Positions 10,001-19,764 of a DNA stretch of 64,000 nucleotides are shown here, piece by piece (the first letter of the stretch is position 1; each line of letters begins with the position of its first letter). The position numbers and the translations under genes are program-made. Under the pieces are notes generated by a model. The model searched no databases, was not told where the DNA came from, and was given only the letters and a program-made list of their open reading frames with translations. The DNA lies in NCBI GenBank assembly GCA_019115485.1, contig DXDM01000036.1:62001-126000 (forward strand). The letters are read 5' to 3'. The DNA comes from Candidatus Barnesiella excrementavium. Lineage in GTDB: Bacteria > Bacteroidota > Bacteroidia > Bacteroidales > Barnesiellaceae.

Positions 10001-10136
10001 GTCCTTTCAGTAACCGGGTCGTCGATGACTGGGCACTCGAATGGAAACTCATGACGGACACAAGGCCTATAATGACCGTGAAGGCACAAATAAATTTCGA
10101 GAGCGGAAATTTAATTTTACGTGTAGTTTCATTCAT
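7047..10136 (-). CDS. SusC/RagA family TonB-linked outer membrane protein
   Basis: 1029 aa; carboxypeptidase-regulatory-like N-terminal domain, 'GYGTQRKESVIGSIS' plug, 'LVDGVER', terminal 'NIGLNINF'. Confidence 0.97.
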   Translation of the reverse strand: MNETTRKIKFPLSKFICAFTVIIGLVSVMSFHSSAQSSTTRLLKGQVLEEGTDLPLIGANIWLNETSVGTVTDIDGNFSLHIPTGRSVVLTISYIGYESKEQVVNATDENIKIILSVGSGVLDEIQVIGYGTQRKESVIGSISTIKPSELSAPTGSISTNLAGKLGGVVSVQRTGEPGASSEFWIRGISTFGANKTPLILVDGVERSLDLLDPEEIESFSILKDATATAVYGVRGANGVILITTRRGTEGKPKISVKAEMGRLEATKIPEMANSVDYAEMYNEMIGYNYYSQEVIDAYRYGTDPDLYPNVNWINAVFKDYAINNRVTASVTGGGSIARYFISGSFYNEDGIFRTDPNSSYNANPNYKRYNFRSNLDVNLSPSTILSLTLGGFLQQQRTPADQATIWKTAFVLSPNTFPIKYSNGYWAGKSEIRNPYYTVTQAGYNKSWKSILNSVISLEQDFSNIITKGLKMNVKFSFDTDSYHNNKYTRQDDIYFASGRDENGALIFDKPEISKGGPWFAHSSSGSNATYLEGSINYNRLFGRHRVGALLLYNQRIYNETASSSIKSLPYKTQGLAGRVTYDFDNRYFIEGNFGYNGSENFASGHRVGFFPSGAIGWYVSNERFFQPLTDVVSKLKLKASIGQVGNDKIGGDVRFIYLGTVTGTGSYVYGTNYTSSSGERVDEVPNPNVSWEVSTKQNYGIELGLFNKIDIQADWFNDTRDHIFVRDNNIPSYVGLSTVPMVNVGKMKSWGFDSSLEYNQMFGDLFVSVRGTFTYASNVILENGDPDNKYPYMNTKGQKIYQNKGFVALGLFESQEEIDRSPTQFSEAMHSTLRPGDIKYQDINGDGMIDDYDIVPIGYSDIPEITYGIGASLGWKGIDFSFFFQGTGRVTCFEQGQTLNPFTSGYADNDGFHKDVVGNYWSESNPDPNARYPRLSNVEYSNNNNTKTSTFWQRDASYIRLKNIEIGYTFPKVWTNKFHVQTLRLFASGINVLTFAKELRLYDPELGTTDGQKYPPTRVFNIGLNINF

Positions 10137-10542
10137 GGTAAACAGTTAGATTTATAGATTTATATAGTCGTTAATTTCTCTCATCAAGTTATCCTCCTTT
10201 ATTCCTGCGCCAAGGAATATCCTTTGTTTCGTCTACAAAAATACTATGAAGCGGCAGGGGTGTTGAAAAAAAATGTACAAAACAACAACAATTTTACCGG
10301 AGGAGGGAGTGAAAAGTGAGGGTGTAGTGGGGCGATAAAGGGCGGTCGATGCTGAAACTGTCCGTCTTTTGAACTATTTTTGCTTTCGGGAAGGATAAAA
10401 TATGCTTTTTTTGTAAATGAGATTCAGGGTACCGGAGGAATCGGGCCGCATGCAGTTTTTGAACAGGCTATCCCGTCGACGTATGAAGACCACGAGCCGG
10501 AGTAGACTTGTGCAAGACCGGGTGGCAGGATTGAGACAATAA

Positions 10543-13500
10543 TTGATAATCGATATGAACAACATGAAAATACACACTCGCCGGATAAACGGCCTGCTTC
10601 TGATTGCGTTTTTGGTCTGGCTTGGAGGTGCAACGGCTTACGGGCAGCGTATCATTTCCAAAAAATATACGATGGAGGAGGGGCTTCCGTCAAACCGGAT
10701 TTACAAGATTCTACAAGACTCGTGTGGATTTATCTGGTTCGGTACCGACGATGGTTTGAGTCGGTTCGACGGAGTCGAGTTCAAGAATTACCGGTTTTCG
10801 CATCGGCCGGGCTCCATACGGAGCAACAGTATCCACAACCTGTTCATAGACAGTCAGCAAAAAATGTGGATAGCCTTGGATAATGGCATTAACATTTATG
10901 ACCCGCTCTCCGATACGTTCAGCCCCTTTGTCACGGCTTCGGGCAAGTCGCTCACCTGCCGGGTGACCGATATTGTGGAGGACCGCGACGGCGAAATGTG
11001 GTTTGCAACCAATGGCCGTGGGGTCTACCGGTATAACCCGGCGACCGATAGCCTTTACTCGTATAGCCGGGATAGCCATAAGTCGATACATTTTTACACG
11101 GCTATGGATATTCATGAAGATAGCCGGGGGTATATCTGGATAGGGACCTATGCCGAAGGGTTGACCTGTTATGACAAGAAAACCGATTCGTTTACCACCT
11201 ATACCCGGGGTGATGGCACGCACAATCTGTCGGACAATTCGATACACAAGATTTATGAGGATTCTTACGGCAACTTGTGGATAGGGACCTTCCAGAATGG
11301 TTTGGATCGGTTCGACTATAAAACCCGGCGGTTTTCCAATTACCGGGACAGGAGCAAGGAGAATCTGCTTTATCACATTCACGATATGATAGAGTATCGG
11401 CCGGGCGAATTGATTGTGGCCTCGGATAACGGGATCGGACTGTTCAAGGTCGAGGAGGGGCGCATAATTCCTACCGCTCAGTCGCCGTTGAAGGCGGCAA
11501 GCATTGCAAACAAGTTTATTTACTGCCTGTTTATCGATGCCGAAGAGAGTATCTGGCTGGGCTCTTATTTCAATGGCGTGGACTTTTATTCCGATTTGCA
11601 GAACAATTTTGAGTATTTCAGTTGTGCGACTTCCGAGGCGTCGAAAGAGGGGAAGGTAATCAATGTCATTAAATGGGACCGCTTTAATGGCCTTTATTGG
11701 ATTGGCACCGACGACAACGGCCTGTTCCGTTTCGACCCGAGAACACAAACCGTTACCCCTTATCGCACGGCCAAGGATATCGGTTCGACCTATTATTGTG
11801 TGCATGACATGTTGTTTGACAATGCCCGGCTGTTTGTCGCCACCTACGAGCGGGGGTTGGAGGTGTTTGATATGCGCACCAAGAAGATAAAGTCGTATTT
11901 GCACAATCCGGCCGACTCGAAGTCTCTCCCTTCTTCGCGCCTTTTTGCCATCTATAAGGCCAGCAACGGACAAATCTACATAGGGACCTCCAAGGGGTTG
12001 TGTTACTATGATCGGGACGATGATAGTTTTGTGCGGATTGGAGCGATTAAAACCCGGGTGTCGTCTATCATTGAGGACGGGAACGGGAAGATATGGATAG
12101 CCACATCGGAGAACGGCCTGTACTCCTACGACCAGCGTACAACCCAGGTTCGGTCCTATCAATACGATGCCGGCGATACTACCTCGCTTTTGCGCAACAC
12201 CTTGACGACGATGGCGATTGACCGCAAGAAACGCCTTTGGATAGGGACTTATGGATATGGAATCTGCCGGTATGACGAGGAGAGCGACGCCTTTATCCAC
12301 TACGAGAATCTCGATTTGCCGAATCATATTATTGCATCTATCATTCCCGACGGGGATAATCTGTGGCTCTCGACCAATAAAGGGTTGGTGTATTGTAATC
12401 CCGATAGCGGGTATGTGAAGACTTACTCCAAATCCAACGGATTGTATAACGAACAGTTTTCACTGGGGGCAGGGCTGAAATCGAACGACGGGAAAATCTT
12501 CCTGGGCTCGGTTGATGGCTTTTGCGTATTCTCGCCGTCGAACCTGGTCGATAATGCCTACAATCCCAACGTGTTGATTACCGATATGACCATCTTTGGC
12601 AAAAGCGTTACGTCGTGTACCGAAAATTCTCCACTCCGGAATTCTATCGAACACACGCGCCAGGTCACTCTCGACAGCCGCCAGTCGGTCATCGGGTTCG
12701 ATTTTGCCGCGTTGAGTTACATCGCTCCCGAGGAGAACCGATACCGGTATAAACTCGAAGGGTTCGACAAAGAGTGGCGCATGGCCAAGGGCAGTAATCC
12801 GCATGCCTCTTATACCAACTTGCCGGCCGGCGAATATACCCTGCATGTGCAAGGAACGAACAGCGAGAAAATATGGAGCCCCCATGAAGTGGTGTTGCAG
12901 ATAACGGTCTTGCCACCTTTCTTCAAGTCGAGGCTGGCCTATGGCCTTTATACGGTCGTGGGGGCCGTGGTGGCTGTCTTGTTGATTTTTTATTCCGTAA
13001 AACGTTCCAACAAGAAACAGCAGGAGAAGATTGCCAAGATTAATGCCGAGAAGGAGAAAGAGTTGTATGACTCGAAGATGGAGTTCTTTACCAACATCGC
13101 TCATGAGATTCGTACCCCGCTGAGCCTGATTATCGGACCTCTTGAAGTCTTGATGAAATCGAAAAGCCTCAATGAGAAATATGGTGATTATCTGAGTATT
13201 ATCGAGCAGAATTACAAGCGCCTGTATAGTCTGGTAAGTGAATTGCTGGATTATCGGAAAATTGACTCGGGCATGTATAAGTTGAGTTATAGCGTGTGCA
13301 ATTTGAGAACTCTGGTCGAGAAGATTATCTCGCGTTTTGAGTGGACTGCCCGGCAGAAGGGGATTACACTTGAAATCGATATTCCTCAGGATTTGAACTG
13401 GGTGCTCGATTGTGAGGCTATGACCAAGATTATCAGTAATTTGATAACGAACGGATTGAAGTATGCCAAGAGTCGGATTACCGTATCGGCCTATGAGGTA

Positions 13501-14682
13501 GGCGATAGCCTGTGTATCGAAGTGACCGATGATGGCGAGGGGATTCCCGACTCCGAGAAGACGCGTGTGTTTGAGGCTTTTTATCAGGTGCGGAATCATA
13601 AAGGTACGGCCAAACTCGGTATAGGCATAGGCCTCCACATGACTTGTTCGTTTGTCAAGATGATGGGGGGTGAAATCAAGGCGCTCGACCGTCGGGACGG
13701 GGAGAGCGGACTGTTAATGTTTATTCGATTGCCGAGGCAGAGCGAATCGGAGGCGGTCGATCGTTCGACGGGCTCCATGGGGGATACTTTTATTTTGAAA
13801 GAGCCTGAGGCGGATACCGGCTCGATTCAGGACAAGATGGACGAAGAGGCTGTGGCTGCCGGCAAGGATAAAAAGTACACGGTATTGATTGTTGACGATA
13901 ATGTCGAGGTGCTTGATTTTCTCTCAAAAATATTGTCGCAGGAGTATTTTGTTATTTCGGCCCTGAATGGGACCGAGGCGTTGAATATCCTCCAAAACAA
14001 CCAGGTTGACATGATTGTGAGCGATGTGATGATGGAGGAGATGGACGGCTTTGAGTTCTGCAAACGAGTGAAGGAGGATTTGAATACGTCGCATATTCCT
14101 ATTGTGCTTTTGACGGCCAAGACCGATACGGCCAGTAAAATAGAGGGGTTGGAGTTGGGTATCGAGGCGTATATCGAAAAGCCCTTCTCGCCCCTCCATC
14201 TGCAAGCCCAGTTGAAAAACTTGTTGAAGAAGCGGAGCGAGTTGAAAGAGAAATATACCTCAACCCCGTTGACCGAGATACATACGGCTGTTCTCAATAA
14301 ACTGGACGAGGAGTTTGTCAACACGTGTACCGCGATAATCACCCAGAACCTGAGCGAACCCGAGTTTACGGTAGATAAATTGGCCAAGGAGTTGGGTATG
14401 AGTCGCACGAATGTCTTCTCCAAGATAAAGGCCATCGTGGGCATGACGCCTAACGATTTTATCAAACTCATTCGTCTGAAAACCGCTTGCAAGATGATGG
14501 TTGAGAGCGATTATCGCATCACCGAAATCGGATTCCTGGTCGGGTTCAGCTCTTCGTCGTATTTTGCCAAATGTTTTCAAAAACAGTTTGGAATGAATCC
14601 TACCGAATTCATGAAGAAATTGAAGAGCGGTGAATTGACCGATGTTTCGGTAAAGTCGTCGCCGGAGAATAAAGAGGAATAG
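10543..14682 (+). CDS. Hybrid two-component system sensor histidine kinase/response regulator (beta-propeller sensor, Y_Y_Y, HisKA, HATPase, REC, AraC HTH)
   Basis: 1379 aa; repeats such as 'GLPSNRIYKILQDSCGFIWFGTDDGLSRFDG'; H-box 'NIAHEIRTPLSLI'; 'VLIVDDN' receiver; AraC-type C-terminus. Confidence 0.97.
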   Translation: MIIDMNNMKIHTRRINGLLLIAFLVWLGGATAYGQRIISKKYTMEEGLPSNRIYKILQDSCGFIWFGTDDGLSRFDGVEFKNYRFSHRPGSIRSNSIHNLFIDSQQKMWIALDNGINIYDPLSDTFSPFVTASGKSLTCRVTDIVEDRDGEMWFATNGRGVYRYNPATDSLYSYSRDSHKSIHFYTAMDIHEDSRGYIWIGTYAEGLTCYDKKTDSFTTYTRGDGTHNLSDNSIHKIYEDSYGNLWIGTFQNGLDRFDYKTRRFSNYRDRSKENLLYHIHDMIEYRPGELIVASDNGIGLFKVEEGRIIPTAQSPLKAASIANKFIYCLFIDAEESIWLGSYFNGVDFYSDLQNNFEYFSCATSEASKEGKVINVIKWDRFNGLYWIGTDDNGLFRFDPRTQTVTPYRTAKDIGSTYYCVHDMLFDNARLFVATYERGLEVFDMRTKKIKSYLHNPADSKSLPSSRLFAIYKASNGQIYIGTSKGLCYYDRDDDSFVRIGAIKTRVSSIIEDGNGKIWIATSENGLYSYDQRTTQVRSYQYDAGDTTSLLRNTLTTMAIDRKKRLWIGTYGYGICRYDEESDAFIHYENLDLPNHIIASIIPDGDNLWLSTNKGLVYCNPDSGYVKTYSKSNGLYNEQFSLGAGLKSNDGKIFLGSVDGFCVFSPSNLVDNAYNPNVLITDMTIFGKSVTSCTENSPLRNSIEHTRQVTLDSRQSVIGFDFAALSYIAPEENRYRYKLEGFDKEWRMAKGSNPHASYTNLPAGEYTLHVQGTNSEKIWSPHEVVLQITVLPPFFKSRLAYGLYTVVGAVVAVLLIFYSVKRSNKKQQEKIAKINAEKEKELYDSKMEFFTNIAHEIRTPLSLIIGPLEVLMKSKSLNEKYGDYLSIIEQNYKRLYSLVSELLDYRKIDSGMYKLSYSVCNLRTLVEKIISRFEWTARQKGITLEIDIPQDLNWVLDCEAMTKIISNLITNGLKYAKSRITVSAYEVGDSLCIEVTDDGEGIPDSEKTRVFEAFYQVRNHKGTAKLGIGIGLHMTCSFVKMMGGEIKALDRRDGESGLLMFIRLPRQSESEAVDRSTGSMGDTFILKEPEADTGSIQDKMDEEAVAAGKDKKYTVLIVDDNVEVLDFLSKILSQEYFVISALNGTEALNILQNNQVDMIVSDVMMEEMDGFEFCKRVKEDLNTSHIPIVLLTAKTDTASKIEGLELGIEAYIEKPFSPLHLQAQLKNLLKKRSELKEKYTSTPLTEIHTAVLNKLDEEFVNTCTAIITQNLSEPEFTVDKLAKELGMSRTNVFSKIKAIVGMTPNDFIKLIRLKTACKMMVESDYRITEIGFLVGFSSSSYFAKCFQKQFGMNPTEFMKKLKSGELTDVSVKSSPENKEE

Positions 14683-14710
14683 ACTTCCGCTGTTTTCATC
14701 GGATAGAGGA

Positions 14711-14738
14711 GAGCCTCGGTCAAAGATGACCGGGGCTC
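14711..14738. terminator. Stem-loop between convergent HTCS and comF genes
   Basis: GAGCCTCGGTC-aaagat-GACCGGGGCTC (one G-U pair); U-tract weak. Confidence 0.5.
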
Positions 14739-14771
14739 GCTGTATTTTGAAGAGTAGGGTTGAATCGTGTT

Positions 14772-15470
14772 TTAGGGTTGGGTAGCTGCAAGGACGAGGC
14801 AGCTGACGCGTGGCGAGCCGTGGGCATGGAGTGCCTGGGCACAGGCCAGCAGGGTGGCTCCGGTAGTCACCACGTCGTCGATGAGCAGGATATGACGGCC
14901 TTCGAGGTCGGGAGCTCCCGGGGCGTTGTAGGCGGTGTGGGTGTCGAGCCAGCGGTCGTACACGCCTTTGCGGGTTTGCGACCGGGTGTCGCGGGTGTGT
15001 TCCAGCCAGTCGGTGTGCAGTGTTATGCCGGTGGCCCGGGATACGCCTCGGGCTATCCATTCGCTCTGGTTGTAGCCCCGGCGCCGCAGTTTGGCGGGGT
15101 GGAGGGGGACGGGCACCAGGGTGTCGATGCCCTCGAAGAATCCGTCGGGGATTAGCTCCCGGGCAAAGATTTCGCCCATGATGAGGCCGCAGTGCTTCCC
15201 TCCATGGTACTTGATGTGGTGTATGAGTTGCCTGGCATCGCCCGGGGTGGTGAAGTGCAGGTAGGCGGCACACCGTTCGACGGGAACCTTCCCGAGAAAG
15301 AGCTGCGCCATGGGGCTGAGCGGGTCGAGGTGGTAGCGGGTGCGGGGCAGCCGGTGCAGACAATTGGTGCAGAGGGCACGCTCGTCGCGGTTCATGGCCC
15401 GTTGGCAGATGGGGCAGAGCCGGGGAAAGAAGAGGTCGAGCAGTTCGTCGAGCGGACGGAACGGTTTCAT
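14772..15470 (-). CDS. comF: ComF family phosphoribosyltransferase
   Basis: Start MKPFRPLDELLDLFFPRLCPICQ; zinc-ribbon cysteines; PRTase motif 'HILLIDDVVTTGATL'. Confidence 0.9.
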   Translation of the reverse strand: MKPFRPLDELLDLFFPRLCPICQRAMNRDERALCTNCLHRLPRTRYHLDPLSPMAQLFLGKVPVERCAAYLHFTTPGDARQLIHHIKYHGGKHCGLIMGEIFARELIPDGFFEGIDTLVPVPLHPAKLRRRGYNQSEWIARGVSRATGITLHTDWLEHTRDTRSQTRKGVYDRWLDTHTAYNAPGAPDLEGRHILLIDDVVTTGATLLACAQALHAHGSPRVSCLVLAATQP

Positions 15471-15934
15471 GGCTCTATCTGTTTCAAGACGTTGAAGATG
15501 AGGTTGCTCTCGAATCCCCGGGAGGTGGCGAAACGGAAGAGTTTGGCCCGGCGGGTTTCGGGGTCGTTGCCGGTGGTCGAACGGGACTTGGCGCGGAGCA
15601 GGTCGAGTAGCCGTTGGGTGTATTGCGTTTCGTCGAGACAGGCCAGGGCCGCGTCGATATCGCTGCCCGCGATACGCTTCTGTTGCAGGGCATAACGCAT
15701 TTTGATGCGACCCCACCCCGAGAAACGGAATTTGTCTTTGACGAAGGCGATGGCGTAGCGTTGCTCGTCGATGAATCGCTCTTGCACGAGGCGGTCGATG
15801 ATGGCCCGGCTGTCGGCGGGGTTGATGCCCCAGCGCACGAGTTTGTCATGGATGTCGGCCTTGCAGTGTTCGGCCGAGGAGCAGAGGGCGGCGGCCCGGT
15901 GCAAGGCTTCGGGGGGAGTCAGAGGTTTAGCCAT
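15467..15934 (-). CDS. recX: Regulatory protein RecX
   Basis: RecX-like repeats, 'RFIDEQRYAIAFVKDKFRFSGWGRIKMRYALQQKRI'. Confidence 0.9.
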   Translation of the reverse strand: MAKPLTPPEALHRAAALCSSAEHCKADIHDKLVRWGINPADSRAIIDRLVQERFIDEQRYAIAFVKDKFRFSGWGRIKMRYALQQKRIAGSDIDAALACLDETQYTQRLLDLLRAKSRSTTGNDPETRRAKLFRFATSRGFESNLIFNVLKQIEP

Positions 15935-16787
15935 GGGCGTGAGGTTTTGTGGCCGAGGCAAATCGGTCTTTGTCGTAGAGGTCTTTGATGATGCGTATCT
16001 GTTCGTAGCCGTAGCCGGTGAGCATGCGGGCGATGGCCTCGCCCTGCGTCTCGTTGATTTCGAAATAGAGGCGGCCGCCGGGCGAGAGCAGCGTGAGGGC
16101 GTCGCGGGCTATCTTGTCGTAGAAAAGGAGTGGCGTCGTGTCGGGGACGAAGAGGGCTTCGTGAGGTTCGTAGTCCAGCACATTCCCGCACATCGACTCA
16201 CGTTCGCTCTGTCGCACATAGGGCGGGTTGCTCACGATGAGGTCGAGCGACCTGGGGGGCACCCGGGAGAGGTCGTAATGAAGGATATCGCGTTGCATGA
16301 AATCGACACGAGCCTGCCACTTCGAGGCGTTGCGTCGGGCAATGGACAGGGCGTCGGGCGACAGCTCCCACGCCTCGACCCGGCTGTGGGGAAGCTCCAA
16401 CGCCAGAGTGACGGCGATGCAGCCGCTGCCGGTACCCAGATCGGCGATGCGTAACTCCCGGCCGCTGTTCTCGCTGATAATCAGCTGCACCAGCTCACTG
16501 GTCTCGGGTCGGGGAATGAGTACCCCGGGGGCGACGTCGAAGCGCCGGTCGCAAAACCAGGCGTAGCCCAAGATGTACTGAATAGGCTCCTGTCGGGCCA
16601 ACCGTCCGGCTATCTCTTCGACTTTTCGATGTATATCCTCAGATAAAATCGTATCTTTGCGAAGCAGTATATCGGTAGGCGTGTAGCCGCACAAGGCCTC
16701 GAAAATCATGCGGGTGAAGGCGGTGATTTCGCGGGGAGGATAAATCTCCCCCAGTTGGTGTCGTAACAGGTCGATACAGGTTTGCAT
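15927..16787 (-). CDS. prmC: Peptide chain release factor N(5)-glutamine methyltransferase
   Basis: 'VLIPRPETSELV', 'IADLGTGSGCIAVTLA', 'DLIVSNPPYV' motifs. Confidence 0.95.
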   Translation of the reverse strand: MQTCIDLLRHQLGEIYPPREITAFTRMIFEALCGYTPTDILLRKDTILSEDIHRKVEEIAGRLARQEPIQYILGYAWFCDRRFDVAPGVLIPRPETSELVQLIISENSGRELRIADLGTGSGCIAVTLALELPHSRVEAWELSPDALSIARRNASKWQARVDFMQRDILHYDLSRVPPRSLDLIVSNPPYVRQSERESMCGNVLDYEPHEALFVPDTTPLLFYDKIARDALTLLSPGGRLYFEINETQGEAIARMLTGYGYEQIRIIKDLYDKDRFASATKPHAHG

Positions 16788-16917
16788 GCGCGTAGTCTCT
16801 TAGGTGCGGATACCGGAGAAGTAGCAGCTCCCGGGCTTTCGGGTCGCATGGACCGGGGCGGGTAGGGCAGACTTTCGCCGGTATATGCAGACAAAGGTAA
16901 ATAAAAAAGTTCAAGAT

Positions 16918-18015
16918 ATGGATAGAGAGATAAATTCTGCTTTCATGCGTCGCTGCTTGCAGCTGGCATCACTGGGGCGCGGACATGTGTCGCCCAACCC
17001 CATGGTGGGGGCGGTGGTCGTGCACGAGGGGCGTATCATCGGCGAGGGGTATCACCGTTGTTACGGAAAGCCGCATGCCGAGGTAAATGCCATTGCCTCG
17101 GTAGCCGACGAGCGGTTGCTCACCGAGTCGACCCTCTATGTTTCGCTCGAACCCTGCTCGCATTACGGCAAGACGCCTCCTTGTGCCGAGTTGATTGTAG
17201 CCAAGCGCATTCCGCGGGTGGTCGTGGGTTGTCTCGACCCCTTTCCGGCCGTTTCGGGGCGGGGCATAGCCCGGTTGCGCGAAGCGGGAGTCGAGGTGGT
17301 CACCGGGGTGTTGGAGGAGGAGTGCCGGGCGTTGAACCGCACGTTCATGACTTTCCAGACCCACCATCGCCCTTTCGTCACCCTCAAATGGGCCCAAAGC
17401 AGTGACGGCTATATCGACCGGTTGCGCGAGCCGTCGGAACCGGCCACCCGCATTTCGGACGAGGTCTCGGCCGTGTGGGTGCATCGCCTCAGGGCCGAGG
17501 CCGACGCCATACTGGTGGGAACGAATACGGCCATTGCCGATAATCCTTCGTTGACGGCCCGGTTGTGGCCCGGACGTTCGCCCCTGCGCGTGGTGCTCGA
17601 CGAGCATGTCCGGGTACCGTCGGGGACGCGACTCTTTACCGACGGGCTGCCAACCCTGCTGGTGACGGGCGAAACGACCGATTATCCGCTGCTCCCCCCG
17701 TCGGTCGAGGTGGTGCGGTTGCCTTTCGGTTCGGCACTGATACCGGCTCTGCTCGACGAGCTGTATCGCCGGCGGTTGCAACACTTGGTTGTCGAGGGAG
17801 GTTCCGCTCTTTTACAGTCGTTTATCGATGGAGGCTATTGGGACGAAGCTCGGGTAGAGACCGGTCCGATGGCGTTGGGCGAAGGCGTTTCCGCTCCGGC
17901 ATGGGTGCAGGTACCCGCGTGGACGGAATGGTGTGGCCGTGCCCGAATCGACTGGTATGAAAATAGAGAAAAAACAACCGTTCACCCGGCGAATCATTCG
18001 GTTGGTCTAAAATAG
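16918..18015 (+). CDS. ribD: Bifunctional riboflavin biosynthesis deaminase/reductase RibD
   Basis: 'VSPNPMVGAVVV', 'HAEVNAI', 'SLEPCSHYGKTPPC' deaminase motifs plus C-terminal reductase domain. Confidence 0.95.
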   Translation: MDREINSAFMRRCLQLASLGRGHVSPNPMVGAVVVHEGRIIGEGYHRCYGKPHAEVNAIASVADERLLTESTLYVSLEPCSHYGKTPPCAELIVAKRIPRVVVGCLDPFPAVSGRGIARLREAGVEVVTGVLEEECRALNRTFMTFQTHHRPFVTLKWAQSSDGYIDRLREPSEPATRISDEVSAVWVHRLRAEADAILVGTNTAIADNPSLTARLWPGRSPLRVVLDEHVRVPSGTRLFTDGLPTLLVTGETTDYPLLPPSVEVVRLPFGSALIPALLDELYRRRLQHLVVEGGSALLQSFIDGGYWDEARVETGPMALGEGVSAPAWVQVPAWTEWCGRARIDWYENREKTTVHPANHSVGLK

Positions 18016-18183
18016 TGCGGGCTATGTGCTTTTTTCGCTATTTTTGGACTCCGGAAAAACGGTCGGCGGGAGCCTCTGTTTTATCCATAAATAATTATAA
18101 TTATTGGAGTTTGTGGTGTGCAAAGAAAAAAATGTTGCTAAATTTGCCGATTGTAACTGCAAACTTGTAACACATATCAGTTG

Positions 18184-19680
18184 ATGAAGACGCAAAAAAT
18201 ATATTTTTTCCTGTGTGTAGCAGCTCTATTTCTATCCGGTATTTCGTGCAACTCCTCTGATGATGAGCAGATAACCTATGCGTTGTCGGAGAGTGTGCGG
18301 GTCTCGGCATTCTCCCTGGAAGCCAATGATTCGGTACTGGCCAATCTCGATACAATATTCTTTACCATCGACTTGAACGGTGGGCAAATTTATAATGCCG
18401 ATTCCCTGCCGAAGGGGACCGATGTTTCGGCCCTGATTGCCAACATCTCGTTCGACAATGTGGGAAAGGCTAAGATTTTGATAGATCGGGGCGACCCCGC
18501 CAAAAACGACACCATCGACTATCTGGCAAGTCCTACCGACTCTATCGACTTTACCTCGAAGGTATCGCTGGTAGTAACCGCTCAAAACGGCATGACCGAG
18601 AAATGGTATTCGGTCAAGGTGAATGTGCACCAAATCGACCCCGACTCACTCTATTGGAATATACCCTTCGGTGTGAAACCCTTGCCGTGTGGCAGTGGTG
18701 TGACTATTGCCACACAAAAGACAGTTCGCTTGAATGACTTGGTTTATACGTTTGTCGAGTCCAATTCGGTCTGCACGGTATATACCACCGACAACCCCTA
18801 TGGTGACGGGTGGACCGCTCAGGAGTTGACGCTGCCCTTTACGCCCAATGTGGAGTCGGTACAGGCCACCGATGATGCTCTCTATATGTTGGCCCAGACG
18901 GGAGAGCTCTATCGCTCGGACGATGGTGTGAACTGGGCAACCACCGGGCAGACTTTCTATTCGCTGGTGGGCACGTGGCAATCGAGAGTGTTGGGTATTG
19001 TCGACGACAACGGCGTGTACAAGCACGACTGCTATCCTCGTCCCGAGGGTTTCACCCCTTATCCGGCACCGGCCGATTTCCCCATCACGGGCAGCAGTCA
19101 GATGGTGACTTTCGTATCGAACTACGATTTGAATACCCCGCAGTCGATTATGGTGGGCGGTCGTTTGGCCGACGGCCGTCTGACGGGAGCCACCTGGGGT
19201 TACGACGGTGAGGCGTGGGCTCAACTCAGTGGATCGATTACACCCAGTGAAGGGGTGGTGCTGTTCCCCTATTTCACCTTTACAACCGATGAGTATTGGA
19301 TTACTACACAATATACTTCGTGGATTGCCATTGGCGGTCGCGATGCCAACGGCGTGAACAACAGCGTCTATGTGTCGATCAACAATGGCAATACTTGGAG
19401 CAAGGCTCCCGCATCGCTGGGTATGCCCTCCTATATCGCCCCCCGGGCATTTGCTTCGGTGCTGGTGGTGGAGAGTGCGGCCGAGGCAGCGAAAGAAACG
19501 TCGAGCCTGTGGCAATGGATGCCTGTGCGCCCGGTACCGCCGATGGCGGTTACCCGTGCCGACGACGGATATAAAGTGCCTTACATCTATCTGTTCGGTG
19601 GCGAGAATGCCGAGGGTACCGTTTACAACCAGATATGGCGAGGCGCGATAGGACGCCTGAGTTATCCCCCTATACCGTAA
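18184..19680 (+). CDS. DUF6242-type lipoprotein
   Basis: Lipobox GISC followed by NSSDDE; Bacteroidales lipoprotein layout. Confidence 0.7.
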   Translation: MKTQKIYFFLCVAALFLSGISCNSSDDEQITYALSESVRVSAFSLEANDSVLANLDTIFFTIDLNGGQIYNADSLPKGTDVSALIANISFDNVGKAKILIDRGDPAKNDTIDYLASPTDSIDFTSKVSLVVTAQNGMTEKWYSVKVNVHQIDPDSLYWNIPFGVKPLPCGSGVTIATQKTVRLNDLVYTFVESNSVCTVYTTDNPYGDGWTAQELTLPFTPNVESVQATDDALYMLAQTGELYRSDDGVNWATTGQTFYSLVGTWQSRVLGIVDDNGVYKHDCYPRPEGFTPYPAPADFPITGSSQMVTFVSNYDLNTPQSIMVGGRLADGRLTGATWGYDGEAWAQLSGSITPSEGVVLFPYFTFTTDEYWITTQYTSWIAIGGRDANGVNNSVYVSINNGNTWSKAPASLGMPSYIAPRAFASVLVVESAAEAAKETSSLWQWMPVRPVPPMAVTRADDGYKVPYIYLFGGENAEGTVYNQIWRGAIGRLSYPPIP

Positions 19681-19764
19681 AGCGATGAGGGGGGCGAACG
19701 ATAGATATACTTTTCGTCGGATTATTTCGTTTTATGTATGTAGACCTGTAAAAATGGCGTGCAC

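Noticed and set aside
10711-12327. 538-aa minus-strand ORF inside the HTCS gene
   Set aside because: Repetitive antisense reading of the beta-propeller repeats.
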